From Burhinus oedicnemus (lineage: Eukaryota > Chordata > Aves > Charadriiformes > Burhinidae): a DNA stretch of 64,000 bases. This document shows, in pieces, positions 23,201 to 35,109 of this stretch. A model generated the notes under the pieces. It did not search any database. It worked only from the letters and a program-made list of their open reading frames with translations, and was not told where the DNA came from. The stretch's first letter is position 1, and every line of letters starts with the position of its first letter. The stretch spans positions 4,953,140 through 5,017,139 of the forward strand of contig VFFE01007605.1 in assembly GCA_008921705.1 (NCBI GenBank), written 5' to 3'. A program made the translations under genes and the position numbers.

Positions 23201-26200
23201 CTTTAAAAGCTAAAATCCATCAGTGACTCAATGGAAGAATACCCCGCAGCCTCAGCAAAACAGACTTCAGTCAGACACTGCTTTCATCAGGTTCTCCGGG
23301 TTCTGAAGGCTCTGGGCAGTGGCCCAAGGGGGAATTGCCCACAGGCCCGAGTAGCGCAGCCTTCCTCCTCGCATGTACCCGGTGCTGCAGAAGGCAGCTG
23401 GGCCATGCAGGGAGCGCGGTGCAGCGCCATGCAAGGCGAATGATGACTCATTCTTCCTGTCACATGAACCCTTACTGCTTTGCTAATAAGCACTTAGTTG
23501 AATTTTAGATGCCTGGAATCATTAAAAAGGCTGGAAGGCATTTGTGTACCTTGTCCATTAGAAGAAAAATCTGTTTTCTATAACTGTATACCTTCTACAG
23601 CCTCTAGCTCAACTTTAAAAAGTAGCTAAGTTTTTTGTGTCATTGCCTGAATTGTAATGGTTTGACACCAGCATTAAGTTCAGCTTGCTTTCTCCCACAT
23701 GAGGTAGTTGTAAGAATATGTATTTCTTTTTACTGTTGAAAGAAGAACCTTGTAAGAATTCCAGTGGTAGGAATTAATATTACACTCAACTGTGTCCTCT
23801 TTTGTTTCGTCTTTTGTAGTCTTGTCACATTGAGTGCTTTCCTTTCCCCCTCCTTGGTGATTGTACTTTCAAGTTGTATATGTCTTCTTTCTTATGAACA
23901 TGGAGGGTTTAATTTCTGCCACCCCCTCACGAGGAGAGCAGGTAATGCAGGGCATGCAGTATCCAGAGCGTGTCCCTGTGTTGGAGCCTTTCCTCCTTCA
24001 CTGATAGACTACGTCTTGTATAGGTGGAAAAAAAAATGAGAAGTATTGAATTTTCATGGATAGACTGAAAATAAGCATGATGGAACATTTTCTGAGAATT
24101 CCTAGACTACAGAGCTGGGAGAGACTGAATCAACTAGTTTGACTCTGTCTGCATTTTACTGGGTTGTCCCTTAGGTTGTCCCTCTTGTACTGTGTGCAGG
24201 CTAATCTTGAATTTCTAGAGCAGTGCTCGTGCTTTTTTTTTTTTTTTTAATTTTTTTTAAAGTTTATTTTAGTAGGCATTTACTTCACAAGTTAGTTTGC
24301 ATTTTCTTCTAATGACTGAACTCCATGGGATTTATAAAATAAGGCATTTTTTTTTCTTGGTAAGGGCTCACGCTGAGTTAGCTGGTTTGAAAAAGATGAA
24401 GGTGCATTGCTGTTGTAGGAGTTGCTGCAGCTTATTTGTTAATTGCTTGGCGCCCTGAGGCTAATTAAAGCTGCAACCATCAAGGCAGGTACCTGCCACC
24501 TCCGCCCTGTGTATCCACAACCCTGCTCCGGGCGCAGGGAGGGATGGATTTGGTGTGGGTGCACCTCTGGCCGGGGCCAGCATTTTAGATGTTTCCTGCT
24601 GGCAGCCACAGCACCTGTGCTAGGGGGTGCTCTTGGCGTAATACGGATTAAATTTTCATCCAGATCACTTAATTTCTCCTCCTTCAAGGAAGTGGTTCAG
24701 CTTTGTGCCACGTGGGGAGTCCTTCCCTAGAAAGCTTGGAGCTGACCAGCTCAGTCTTTTTTTTTTTTTCCACCTCTCCTGTTCAGAAAAGGTGACTGGG
24801 GAGAGGACGGAGGCACTCTGTTAGAGCAGCAAGGTGAGCTTCATCTGCCAGTGAAACAGAGTGCGGGGCTGTGGCGGTCTGTTGTTTTGGTACAGCTGGA
24901 GTGTGTGACAGTGCTGCTGAATTTTGACCAGTGCTTCCCAGTGTCATTTCTTCCCTTTCCCCCCTCTTGGCTGACCCTTTGGACCTGCCAGCAGAACTGC
25001 TAGTGTCATCATCTGCTAACCCAAGTCATTTAAACCTTACTAGGCTAAACTCCTTTAACAGCAGGTGTGTTTAAAATCTTTTTGACATAACTGGCATAGG
25101 GGAGCTATGACACATCAGCTATGCCAGCATCCTTCATGCCGAGGAGGTGGAAGGCCAGCGGGACATTGCGTCCGGCCACAGTGCGATGTACCACTGACTT
25201 GCAGCTCCTGTTCTGTGCGTGCTCGCGGTTGTGCGGTGGATGGAGGCGTGTGTCTGTCCAGTTAATGGCAGAGAAGACAAGACAATCCACGCTCTTCTCA
25301 GCAAGCTTGTAGGACTCTGCTGTCTCACAGTTCAGACACGCAGCTGTGGTTTGGATGCAAACGTCCAATGAATCGCACTTAAAACATCTGAAAAAGTTTT
25401 GGCTGTGACTTTCACAGAGGACATGGATGTAGACTGATCTTTGATCTTAGGCAGCAAAAGTAATAAAATCCAAGACGCAGAACAGTTACGTATAAAACAA
25501 GACCTTCATTTAGAAATGTGAGCTGATTTGTTGGTTGGGTTTTTTGTTTTCCTGATGAGACATACAAGTGAAATAAGAACATATCCCTACCCCCCACACC
25601 CCCCTGCATTAAATGCTTGGGAAGGACTTGAATGGCAACATGTCTCTCCAAAAAAAAGAAAGCAAAATGTCAGGGATGGCTTCAGGAGTATGAGCAGGGG
25701 TGTGCAGGAGGGGTGGTTCAAGAAGATGTTAAGGAAGAAGTTGCAGGGTTGCTGCTGTTTTCGTGGTGATTACAATCTCTGTTCAGGCAAGTGGTTCAGT
25801 CCCAAGGTGCTTTTTTGAAATGAGTTGTCTTTCTGCATGAAAAGTCAGCTTCTTTGATGATGAGATGATGAGAAATTGAACGAAATAATTAGTTGGCAGC
25901 TGATTCGTAAATTCCTTTCTGGTGCGTTCTGCTTTGCAGACTTCTGGCCTGGTATTGTCAGCTTCTCTGATCGAAGCCTGTGTCTGTGTACCTGCTTCAT
26001 GCAAGTGACACTGTGTATTTGATAAGCTGTGTGGTTATTTTTACAGAGCGTGTGGGAGGCACAGTGCCCAAAATAAACTGTCTCCTTTTCAATAATACAG
26101 TGTGAAAGGTTGAAGGGAAATGCCAAGATTCATACTTATATGTGTCATTATATAATGTATCCATGAAAAAACCCCCTTCCTTAGCAAAGCCACAGGCAGC

Positions 26201-29200
26201 AATGGAGTCCTTTGTTGGGTATCTCCTGCTGTTTCTGTGACTAAAACAGATGCCATTGCAGCTCCTAAGCAGTGTGAGCTGAGGAATCTGAGGAAGTGCC
26301 AGGGAAATGGAAAGGTACTGAAAAGATGTGCTGTGCTTTGTCAAAGTCCAGGTGTGTGAGGATACGATTTAAAAACACAATAAAACTGTGATGGCATATT
26401 GATCATTTCAAGTGGGAGAGCTTCGGAGGGAAGCTGAGCAGCTGCTCGAATGTCCCATGGTGCCGTAGAACAGTCTGCTTCCAGAAGAATCTGTTGTGTG
26501 CAATTAAAACTGCAGCGTAATTTCACAGAACTTGAGAAACCCCATTAACCTCTCTTGTTTGTGGGTCTGTTCAGCTGCAGAATGAAGAGGAGCCAGGCGA
26601 GACTGCAGCAGTGGTGAGTGATGCTCCTCCGCCTTACAGCAGCATTTCTGCGGAGAATACAGGTAAATTTAACTGAAAGGCAATAGCTAGGTTTGCTCTC
26701 TTGTTCTTGCTTAATTATTCTCCTTATTGACAGATGGTATTGCAGCATCCTTACCAAGGCTGCAAAGGATCAGAATTGATCCAGAGAGACTATTGTTACT
26801 TGTGGTTTAGAAGATGCATTTTGGATACATTCATCTGATGTCATCCCATCAAGCGGTGTTCAAGTTACATTTCACAGTGTTCTCAGTAGACTGAAGACAG
26901 TTAAAAATCAAAGTGCTACAAGATTTGTGGTTCTCCTCTCATTATTTGGCATTTGGATGATGCTGTGCGCCTTCCAAAAAGGACTTGTTACTTAAAAGGG
27001 ATTAAGGAATTCACTCTTTCTGCAGTTTTCAATAACTAAGGACTTGGTCATAAGGATTATACTCTTCTGAATCATCATACTGTCATGTTGCTAATAGCTT
27101 TTAGCAAAACAGCTTGTTTTATATATCAAACAGTTTTATATATAACAGCTTGGTTATATATCAGAGTATTTTGACTTAGGTAAATCTCGTCATTTTTTTC
27201 CTCCAGAACTTTCATAGTCAATTGTTCAAATAAGATTAGTGAATAAAATGCAACATACTGTCAGTCTGTCAAACAGCCAGCCAGCTTTGGATATAAGTTT
27301 GAATATTGTGTTTCTCAAGCTGCCTATTGAGTGTCCTGTCCTGCCTTGGCACACTAACTGTAAAGATGTCCCGTTAGTTCTAGTTCCTTGCTGTGTCTCA
27401 GCGACTGCGGCTCAGAAGTGCTGTGTTTGATTTCTGTTCCAATCCCTTTCCCCTCCATCAGAAAACAATTTTGAGTCTCTCTCTGGAAAAATTGGTCACC
27501 AGTGGCCTGAGATGTGCAGTGATCCTTTTTTGACTCACTCAAACCACTTGGATTTGAAAATATGACTACTTCTGTTTCTTGAAGTCGGGGGAGAGACAGC
27601 ATGTATCATTGTAAAAATAAGTACAGCAAGGCGTGTTAAAGTAGTGCTCTGTGTATTACTTTATATTAGATAAGGTGCTCCTGTGTTTTTCACTTTCTGG
27701 TTTAGGATGGCAAGAGGCTGGAAGGCTGGGGAAGGGACAGGAGTGGAAGGCTTCAACAGTCTGGGATGTTGGGGTCTTTTGAAGTCATCTGAAACACTTC
27801 TCATTCCCAACACAGTGTTCTTAAGGAACTAAGTTACCTTCTATATAACTTTTTCTTTTGCAGCTTATTTTGACTACAAGGATGAGTCAGGATTTCCTAA
27901 ACCTCCATCTTACAATGTGGCCACAACACTGCCGAGTTACGATGAGGCAGAGAGAACCAAGGCTGAAGCTACAATTCCCTTGGTTCCTGGAAGAGTGAGT
28001 ATGCTTGGCTGGCTGTATGTCTGTCACATTTCTTCTGCAGAATTTCTGGTTTAACTCCTGCTGATCAAGTGTCATGACTGTGACTTTTTTTTTTTAAGCT
28101 TTCTGGGGTGGTGATATTACGCACTCCAAAGGGTTCTGTGGCTGATTTTGTTGTTTTTTTTAAATTTTCCCCTGGGCAGCTGTGCTGATATAAGACATCT
28201 CGGTAATGCCAGCATGTGCTATCCAGATTAGTTTGGCAAGCTGACAGAGGAACTGTACTGTATCCGTGTGCACTGTCACTGTTTTTTAAAAAGAAGATTT
28301 AGGATTAATTGCTCAGCCATCTAGTATATCTACCTTTGATACTCCTGCTGCTTATTTAGTTGACTTTTCCAGAGGTCAGTGTAGATGATACAAGGATGAT
28401 AAAACCATTTTGTCAGAATAATTATTTTTTCATTTTTTAATTTTGTTTGTTTGTTTGTTTTTTCAACACTATCTCTTGTTCAGCCTCTTCCTCCACCCCT
28501 GCTAGCATTAGATGTCTACTTCTCATTATACTTCTTCATAGAAGCCAAGTTCCTTCCTGAGATAAGTTTAATTTTTTTTGATGACTAGGGGAATTCTTTA
28601 CAGTGAGAACAAGAACATGCCCAATCTTGACTATCTTAAAAAAAATAAAATACTGTCACTGACTTAATATTTTATGCTTTGTATCATCTCAGGATGAGAA
28701 ACAGGAATTTTTCCTGCTTGCATTTGGAGCCTTTTGAGATTTAGGATTCCCCCCTGCCCCCACGGGGGGCATTCCTTAAATGTAAATGAAACATTTTGTA
28801 TCCCTCCATCATACACTGCTTTTTGCGGGCTATACAATTTGCTGGCCTGTTCTTGAAGAGCCACATGTGGAATTGGGATTGCTGTATGGACTGGAATGAC
28901 TTAAATCCACCCATGTCTTGCCTCCCTTTGATTTGCAGGATGACGACTTTGTGACACGGGACGATTTTGATGACACTGACCAGCTGAGGATAGGAAATGA
29001 TGGCATTTTCATGCTGACTTTCTTCAGTAAGTGGAACTTAGTTTTTTTCAGGCAGTGGCCCACAATAGCTAGGGTTATTTTCACACTTATGTTTATGTAG
29101 CACCAGAAAAAACCTGTGTGCAAGGATTTTATGGTTGGTTTTGTGTTTTTTTTTTTTTTTTTCTTTCCTTGGAATATAAAGAAGGCTTGACCTGCTGCTT

Positions 29201-31907
29201 TTCTCCTGCTTTCTTAGTGGCATTTCTCTTCAACTGGATTGGATTTTTCCTGTCTTTCTGTCTGACTACTTCAGCTGCAGGACGATATGGGGCCATTTCT
29301 GGATTTGGTCTGTCTCTTATTAAGTGGATCCTTATTGTCAGGGTAAGTTGTGTAGTACAGAACACGTACATAGACACTGGTACTCTTTTTCCCTAGCTTG
29401 TTTTTGTCTCCCTTAGACTGAAGTTAGTTATAAATTTAGCTTTTTATGTATGAAAAAGATTTTGAGCCCCTTATTCACTGAGAACAGAGCTTTTTCATCA
29501 TTCTGTCCTGTTTACATGCTTGAATTACTATTGTAATAAAAGAGAATAAAGATTGCATACCCAAGTCTAGCTTTCTGTGACAGAGCTGCTGTATTGGATC
29601 AAAATGTGTTTGTGTGTTGAGCAGTAACAATGATCTGATCTTTGTAAAACATGTATCCAGATAAAGTAAGCTCTGCCGTCAGCATGGGGATGTTTCTCTC
29701 CAGTATGATGTTCCTTAGGTGCTCCTCTGAAAAAAAAAAAATTCTCTAAAATGTGGGATAACCGTGAGCATGACTGATGAGAAGAGGGAAATAGGGACTT
29801 GAAAATCAGGAGGTGTGAGGTTTGTTTTTCGCTGGAGGAAGAAGAGGCAGCCACCACTTTGTTGCGTGGATGGAAGAAGTCCGCTGGTGCCCTCTGGTGT
29901 GACGTGCCTGCGGCACAAGCAGCAGGGGATCAGGAGGAAGCAGGATTTTCTGTTTTGTTTTATTTCCATATAAACTCTGGGCGTATCCAGGCTGTTAAAA
30001 CATCCACAGGGCTCCCCTCCACCAGATCACACAGGGAGAGGAAGGGGGTGACTGATCAGAACTGGTTTGTATTATGGGAGACTGGACACCCCTGCTGGGC
30101 ACAGACCTCTGCCTACAAAAGCAAGTAAAGCTGACATAGTATTTTTAGAACTTGGAGGGGGAGAAAGAGAAACCTTTCTGGGGGGGTGAAAGGATATAGA
30201 TGTGCTGATGCTGGAAGGAATGAAAAATAAAAAACCCTATTTGTTGGAATGACTGTGAGAAAATACCAGAAAAGCTTTATTTGTAGCCCATGAAAAGAAG
30301 GTGTCTGTGAAAATGGCACACAGGCATCCTAGGCCAAATTTTGCATTTCAAGCAAAAAATCTTGTTAGTTGTGCATAAGTAGAATTAGAGAGCAGTAGTG
30401 TTAGGGCTATCAATTCATACCTAATCTCTTTGGGTTAGGAACTGTAATTTGTAAATACAGCATCTGTTAACCTTTTCTGTAGAAAGTTAGTATTTTTGGA
30501 GTCATCTTGTAATTAAGAGGTGTGACAGTGAAACAGGTGACCTTAACTGTGACTTTTATTTAAACTTTGTTAACAAGCTTACCTTTCGTTAGGTTTTTAA
30601 ACTTACTGTATTTATCACTGACATAGTGAACTTCAGTGCTCTAATAGTGTTGATGCCTTTCATTCAATTGGCAGTAATTTGCCCAATAGAAAATCTTGTC
30701 AGAGGGTTCCACAGATCTGGGATTTCTTTTTCAACTGAACTTTTGTTTGCTATACTGTCCAACCTTACAGTGTAATTAGTGCGATGCACTGCTGCAAAGC
30801 TGGTCTTCCTGTTCAGAAACTGCAACTGTGGTTTATGAGCTTCAAAGACAGGAGGGAAAACAGGAGTATTTGCTCAGTAGTGTCTTCCTGCTCCACTGAC
30901 TGCAAGAGTTTATGGCTGGGTACTGAATCTGTGCCATTGCCTTGGTTAGAGTTGGTCTGACGTGTGTAGAAAAACCTTAAAGGAAAGTTCGTGGGGATAG
31001 CTTGTTCCCTGCAGCCTGTGCAGTTGACGAAGTGCAGCGTTCTGTAACTGGTGAGAATAGATTTGGGTTCAGAAACTACTGTGTGCTCTAACTTGTTTCT
31101 TTTCTTTTTTTTTTTTTTGTTTTTCAGTTCTCCACCTATTTTCCTGGCTACTTTGATGGCCAATATTGGCTTTGGTGGGTCTTCCTTTTACTAGGTGAGT
31201 GTTTGTTCTAGGGGGAAGAGGGAATGCATGCTTAAAACTCTGTAAAGTGCAGTGAGGGCTTTTGTGAGCATAGCTTTACTGGCTATTGAAATATGAGTGT
31301 ATAGATGTAAAACTGAAACATAACCCTCAGAGTACTCTTCCTCTTACTGAATGCCTTCTGTGTTTTGAAGGTACACATAAACACTGTCCTTATGTTATCG
31401 TTTCTTGGTGGCAGCATCCTATTTATTATCCAGAAAGAGTGAAGAAGAGAACAATGCTTGTTTTCATAGTAACTGATGTTGTATCTGTTCTTGTATCTTA
31501 AATAAAAGAGTGGATTGTGGGTTTTCTTTCTTTATTTTTTTTCCTCCTTTGGAATTAACTGGATCTCATTTGGAGTAAAAAGTTTTGTGACTGGCTAAGG
31601 AAAGTTTGTTTTTGAGATTGCATGAAATTGAAAGATTAGGGGTCATTGATACCCCCAAAAATCTTGTATTTAATTAATGTAATTAATTTTGCATCCCAGT
31701 GACTCAGGTCCCTCTGTACTAGGAACGGTAGGTTGAACTGCTCCTTTTTTAGTTGAAGAAGCAAAACCTGTGTTAACTGGACAAATGTGTTTCTTCAATC
31801 TAGGTTTTCTGCTGTTTCTCAGAGGATTTATCAATTATGCAAAGGTTAGGAAGATGCCAGATACTTTTTCCACTCTGCCCAGAACCAGAGTTCTCTTTAT
31901 TTACTAA
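16724..31907 (+). CDS. NDFIP1: NDFIP1, NEDD4 family-interacting protein 1 (seven coding exons)
   Basis: NDFIP1 is an endosome/Golgi membrane adaptor that binds the WW domains of NEDD4-family HECT ligases, relieves their autoinhibition and directs them to substrates such as DMT1 and PTEN. The coding exons are 16724-16768, 26575-26662, 27864-27994, 28939-29026, 29218-29342, 31128-31194 and 31804-31907. They total 648 bp and give 215 aa (human 221), all in frame with GT-AG introns. Three PY-type motifs are intact: PPPY at 33-36, PPSY at 58-61 and LPSY at 67-70. Three membrane segments follow, at about 111-133, 142-158 and 172-190. The tail ends TRVLFIY. The main difference from human is a shorter alanine-rich N-terminus (MAAAAAEPSSGRYQQ). 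The first intron is about 9.8 kb. The gene is divergent from GNPDA1 and convergent with the expected SPRY4. Confidence 0.97.
16769..26574 (+). other. NDFIP1: NDFIP1 intron 1
   Basis: About 9.8 kb of mainly AT-rich intron with GC-richer patches near 19.4, 21.64-22.03, 23.3, 24.5 and 25.1-25.3 kb that could be enhancers or alternative exons. It holds an AP-1 site TGACTCA at 23444-23450 and several poly-T runs. No recognisable coding exon or young repeat is present. An unrecognised antisense open frame lies at 25.1-25.4 kb. Confidence 0.75.
26575..26662 (+). CDS. NDFIP1: NDFIP1 coding exon 2 (aa 16-45), PPPY motif
   Basis: Acceptor ttcag at 26570-26574, donor GTAAAT from 26663. It encodes LQNEEEPGETAAVVSDAPPP then YSSISAENT, including the first PY motif. 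Confidence 0.96.
27864..27994 (+). CDS. NDFIP1: NDFIP1 coding exon 3 (aa 45-88), PPSY and LPSY motifs
   Basis: Acceptor ttttgcag ending at 27863, donor GTGAGT from 27995. It encodes YFDYKDESGFPKPPSYNV and TTLPSYDEAERTKAE, ending VPGR. Confidence 0.97.
28939..29026 (+). CDS. NDFIP1: NDFIP1 coding exon 4 (aa 89-117)
   Basis: Acceptor ttgcag ending at 28938, donor GTAAGT from 29027. It encodes DDDFVTRDDFDDTDQLRIG and the start of the first membrane segment. Confidence 0.97.
29218..29342 (+). CDS. NDFIP1: NDFIP1 coding exon 5 (aa 118-159)
   Basis: Acceptor ttcttag ending at 29217 after a 191-bp intron, donor GTAAGT from 29343. It encodes the rest of membrane segment 1 and segment 2 (AISGFGLSLIKWILIVR). 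Confidence 0.97.
29343..31127 (+). other. NDFIP1: NDFIP1 intron 5 with CTCF-like motif
   Basis: 1.8-kb intron. The minus strand at 29887-29900 reads ACACCAGAGGGCAC, a near-consensus CTCF core. Nothing else was recognised. Introns 2 (26663-27863), 3 (27995-28938), 4 (29027-29217) and 6 (31195-31803) show nothing notable. Confidence 0.6.
31128..31194 (+). CDS. NDFIP1: NDFIP1 coding exon 6 (aa 160-181)
   Basis: Acceptor tttttcag ending at 31127, donor GTGAGT from 31195. It encodes FSTYFPGYFDGQYWLWWVF and the start of membrane segment 3. Confidence 0.96.
31804..31907 (+). CDS. NDFIP1: NDFIP1 terminal coding exon 7 (aa 182-215)
   Basis: Acceptor atctag ending at 31803. It encodes FLLFLRGFINYAKVRKMP and ends TRVLFIY; TAA is at 31905-31907. 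Confidence 0.96.
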
Positions 31908-34571
31908 AGGTAAACTTTCTGCTTTCCTGAATTTGTTCTGTTTTGGTTTTAACTCCATTTAGTGACTCTTCTAGGCTAGACTTGTCTTTGCTTGAATGTT
32001 TTTTAGAAGACTAGGCAGCAGAAAACAGTTGTTTCTTGGTATCCCATATGCAGCTCCTGTTTCTACAGAGTCCAGACAGACTTGGTGGGGAGAAGAGGAA
32101 TACTTGACATTTCTTCCTGAGGTTTTTCTTTGAGGAATTGAATATTCATTATATTGCACAATTTGAATTGTAGGAACAAAATCTTTGCCCCTTGGTATCG
32201 CACTGTATTTGGCAGGTGTGTCTCCTTCAGAACAAATAGCATGCCTGAAACACCTGGGATGTCCTAAACGTCAGTAAAGGTCACAAAATGTTAGAAGATT
32301 CTACCAGTGTCTTTGGCTTATGTCCCAGAAGGAACAATTTGTCTGAATTTTGCGTGCTGTTTGAATTTTCTGCCAAGTTCCTGGAGAAATTAAACCCTTG
32401 CACACCTTTGCTTTTTGAAAACCCCTCTCACATACTTGAACATACTGTCCTGCCTGAACATCCTTCAGAAACCTTAATGCCTGAAAGTAGTTTGCTTTAA
32501 GGCCGAACCTTAACTTTTTTGCTGCCTTCTTAATGGGACTTTAAAGAAGGAGGCTTAAGTAGTTGAACCCTTCTAGCATAATTTCCTGCTTACAGCAGAT
32601 AATGGCCTTGCATTAACTGTCCCTCCCTGAGGGGAAGGAAATCCTGTAATAGGTTGCTTCCCAGATGGTGAGTGCAACGTGATGCTCCCTTTAGAAATAT
32701 CCTAATAACACTAGATTTCCCCAAGACAGGGTTGAGGCAATTGCAGCTGGGACAGTGGTATAAAGAAACCAAACAAACCCCGGCTTTGAATTGGAGGTCA
32801 TTAAATTGTTCAGGTTTTAAAACTGAGATTTGATTTTTCCAAATGCACTTTCCTTTTATTAGAAACTGCAAATTGCCTAAGATTCTGCTTCGTTTCTAGT
32901 CTGCAGTGAGAGCATGCTACACAAAACGGGCATTGTGCAGTGTTTTCCTGCTTGAGTTTTCCACTGGTGATAGTGTGTAAAAATAGTTCAGTCAATTTAT
33001 TTAAGTGTTTCAGTTCTGTTTAACAAAGTTATGGTTTATGACCTCCTCCAGGATTTGTAATATCCTCTCAAATTCCTGCTGAGTCACCAGAGGGTTTATT
33101 TCCCCCCGTTGTATGGTCACGTAATGTGAGCGTTTAAGCATCAGCTGTGTCATTTGTAGTTTGTTCTCACTGAACAGGTTTTTTTATTTTGCTTCTTTAC
33201 TGAAGCTTAATTTTTCCTTTATTAAAGGAGTTGTGTGGTTTCTTGTTGCACAGGCTCTTCCTGTGTTTGGAATTTGAAATTACAATTTGAGAGACCTTGC
33301 TTGACTCCTTGCCTGTGCAGATGGAGGTGTAGAGGTTTTTTTAATTTTTATTTATTTGTTTATTTTTTTGTCATTTTAGAGCTTTCAAAAAGCATTCTCT
33401 CTTTCAGATATATTGAGATAAATGTCCAGAATGATTTCTAAATATTACAACTTTGACACTTCCCCTGAAAATAAATCTTGAATCCTAAATTCTGAGCAGG
33501 GAAACCACAAAAGACTTGGATTTTCAGTGTATTATTGTTCATAAGATTAAATTTTCTCTGTAGGGCGTAATGAAAAGAGCATGGCGAATGAACATTTTCA
33601 TTTTAGAGCAGGCGTAATTTTTAGAAAATTAGGAGGAGAGGAGGGGAGAGGAGTAATTAGTGCAAACCAGAAAATAATAACTGGTGAAAAGGAAGCTAAT
33701 CAAAAGCTTGGTGTTTACCATTCCGTCTGCCTGTGCCAGTAATGGACATTATCCCTGGCAGTGTCTTGGCAGAGCACATTGGCTGCACGACAAGCGCCAG
33801 TGGTTTCTGTTGGGTCTGGGGGCTAAGGAGCTGTGGCCGGGGAGGCAGGCGGTGAGAGCTGCTGTCTCCTTTGAAGCAGAGCGCTTGGTAGAAAGATACC
33901 AAACTCACAGTCGTCCTGGGTGGATGCAGCAACTAAAGGCTGTGTCGAATTTTGTTCTCGTAGTGCAAATGCAGTGTAATTTCATACACCTGTATGTTTT
34001 TGTGCCAGTGTTTCTATGAGCATTGTCTGATTTGGTGTCTGTTTTCCCCTAAGGAATTTGAACTCTTCAGAACTGTAAAATATGCACAAAACTACCGAGT
34101 GTTTTGCTAAAGTCACGTCATTGTGTACTGAGATACTTCATAAGCCTTTAGACATCCTGCACTCTTTGTGAGCTACATCCTTCTGTTATCCAAAATAACA
34201 ATCTAACTATAGTTTCAATATTCAATATCCTTCTCCGACAGATGTTTTCTGGCAAACATCTTCCTGCGTTAGCGAATTCTCCCTCAAGAAGCAACAGGAC
34301 ACCTGCAGGAAGTGAATCAAGACTCTGGAGCAGAAGAAAAAATAATCACCTGCTTTAAAATAAATAAATAAAAGTACTGTTGGAAAAAAAAAAAAAGAGA
34401 AGCATTTCTTTCTATTTGTTTCTAGGTGTAAAATTTTAATAATTAATGCAGAATTCTGTAATCATCAAATCATTAGTGGCTGATGTTTGAAAAAGCTATT
34501 GCAGTCGAGTCTGTGACGTGCTAATAAAGCCTTCTCTAGGTAGTTTCTGTAGTGGTTCCGGTAGCGTGAGC

Positions 34572-34599
34572 CCTGTCCCCGGGGCCAGCAGGGGACAGG
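34572..34599 (+). other. Perfect GC hairpin overlapping a CTCF-like motif
   Basis: CCTGTCCCC (34572-34580) and GGGGACAGG (34591-34599) are exact reverse complements around a 10-nt loop. The right arm overlaps CCAGCAGGGGACAG (34586-34599), one mismatch from the CTCF core. Confidence 0.45.
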
Positions 34600-34883
34600 C
34601 TTGCTGTAGTCCTCCTCCAGCCTGGCCAGGCTGCGGCGCTGGCGCGGGGGCTGGCAGGGGGGTACGGGATCTGCGGGCGTGACTGGCAGAGAGCGTGTTA
34701 TTTTGAAGGTGGCACAAGTATTAGGGTTTTTTTAATAGTCTATATTCTCAATGTTGTAGTATACTTTACTTTCATACTACCTACTTTTTGGACTATATAG
34801 GGATTTTCTCGGTACATGTTGGTAGTGTAAAAATGAAAGATCACGTTGCAACTTTGTATAAAAAATTACCTTGCAAAACAAAG

Positions 34884-34886
<3 letters not shown>

Positions 34887-34918
<32 letters not shown>
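34887..34918. repeat. Poly-T run (T32)
   Basis: Uninterrupted homopolymer within the likely NDFIP1 3' UTR. Confidence 0.9.
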
Positions 34919-35083
34919 CCTTTGGCTTGGGACTTTTGAGACAATTCCCAACATACCTGTAATTCTTGCTTTTATAATTTGTGTTAGCAGAGACTATGAT
35001 GCGTTATAAATGTAGACTGAATGTGCACTTCTGTGCTTTCTGCCAAGTGGGTAATTCACTTTGGAGTTTTACTATGTTAAAAC

Positions 35084-35091
35084 TGTAAATA
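35084..35091 (+). promoter_or_regulatory. Pumilio response element TGTAAATA
   Basis: Exact match to UGUAHAUA, 13 nt before the candidate distal poly(A) signal in the NDFIP1 3' UTR. PUF proteins bind this octamer to repress or destabilise mRNA. Confidence 0.4.
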
Positions 35092-35103
35092 TAGCAGAAC
35101 ATT

Positions 35104-35109
35104 AATAAA
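35104..35109 (+). terminator. NDFIP1: Candidate distal NDFIP1 poly(A) signal
   Basis: AATAAA followed by tgtcacttatgtag and a T/G-rich stretch with cleavage expected near 35,125. Just upstream is a Pumilio-type TGTAAATA. The earlier signals would give shorter isoforms. Confidence 0.45.

Noticed and set aside
24095..24240. Possible very old CR1/L3 remnant (agagctgggagagactgaat)
   Set aside because: Similarity to the amniote CR1 tail is limited to a few words; could not be supported by eye.
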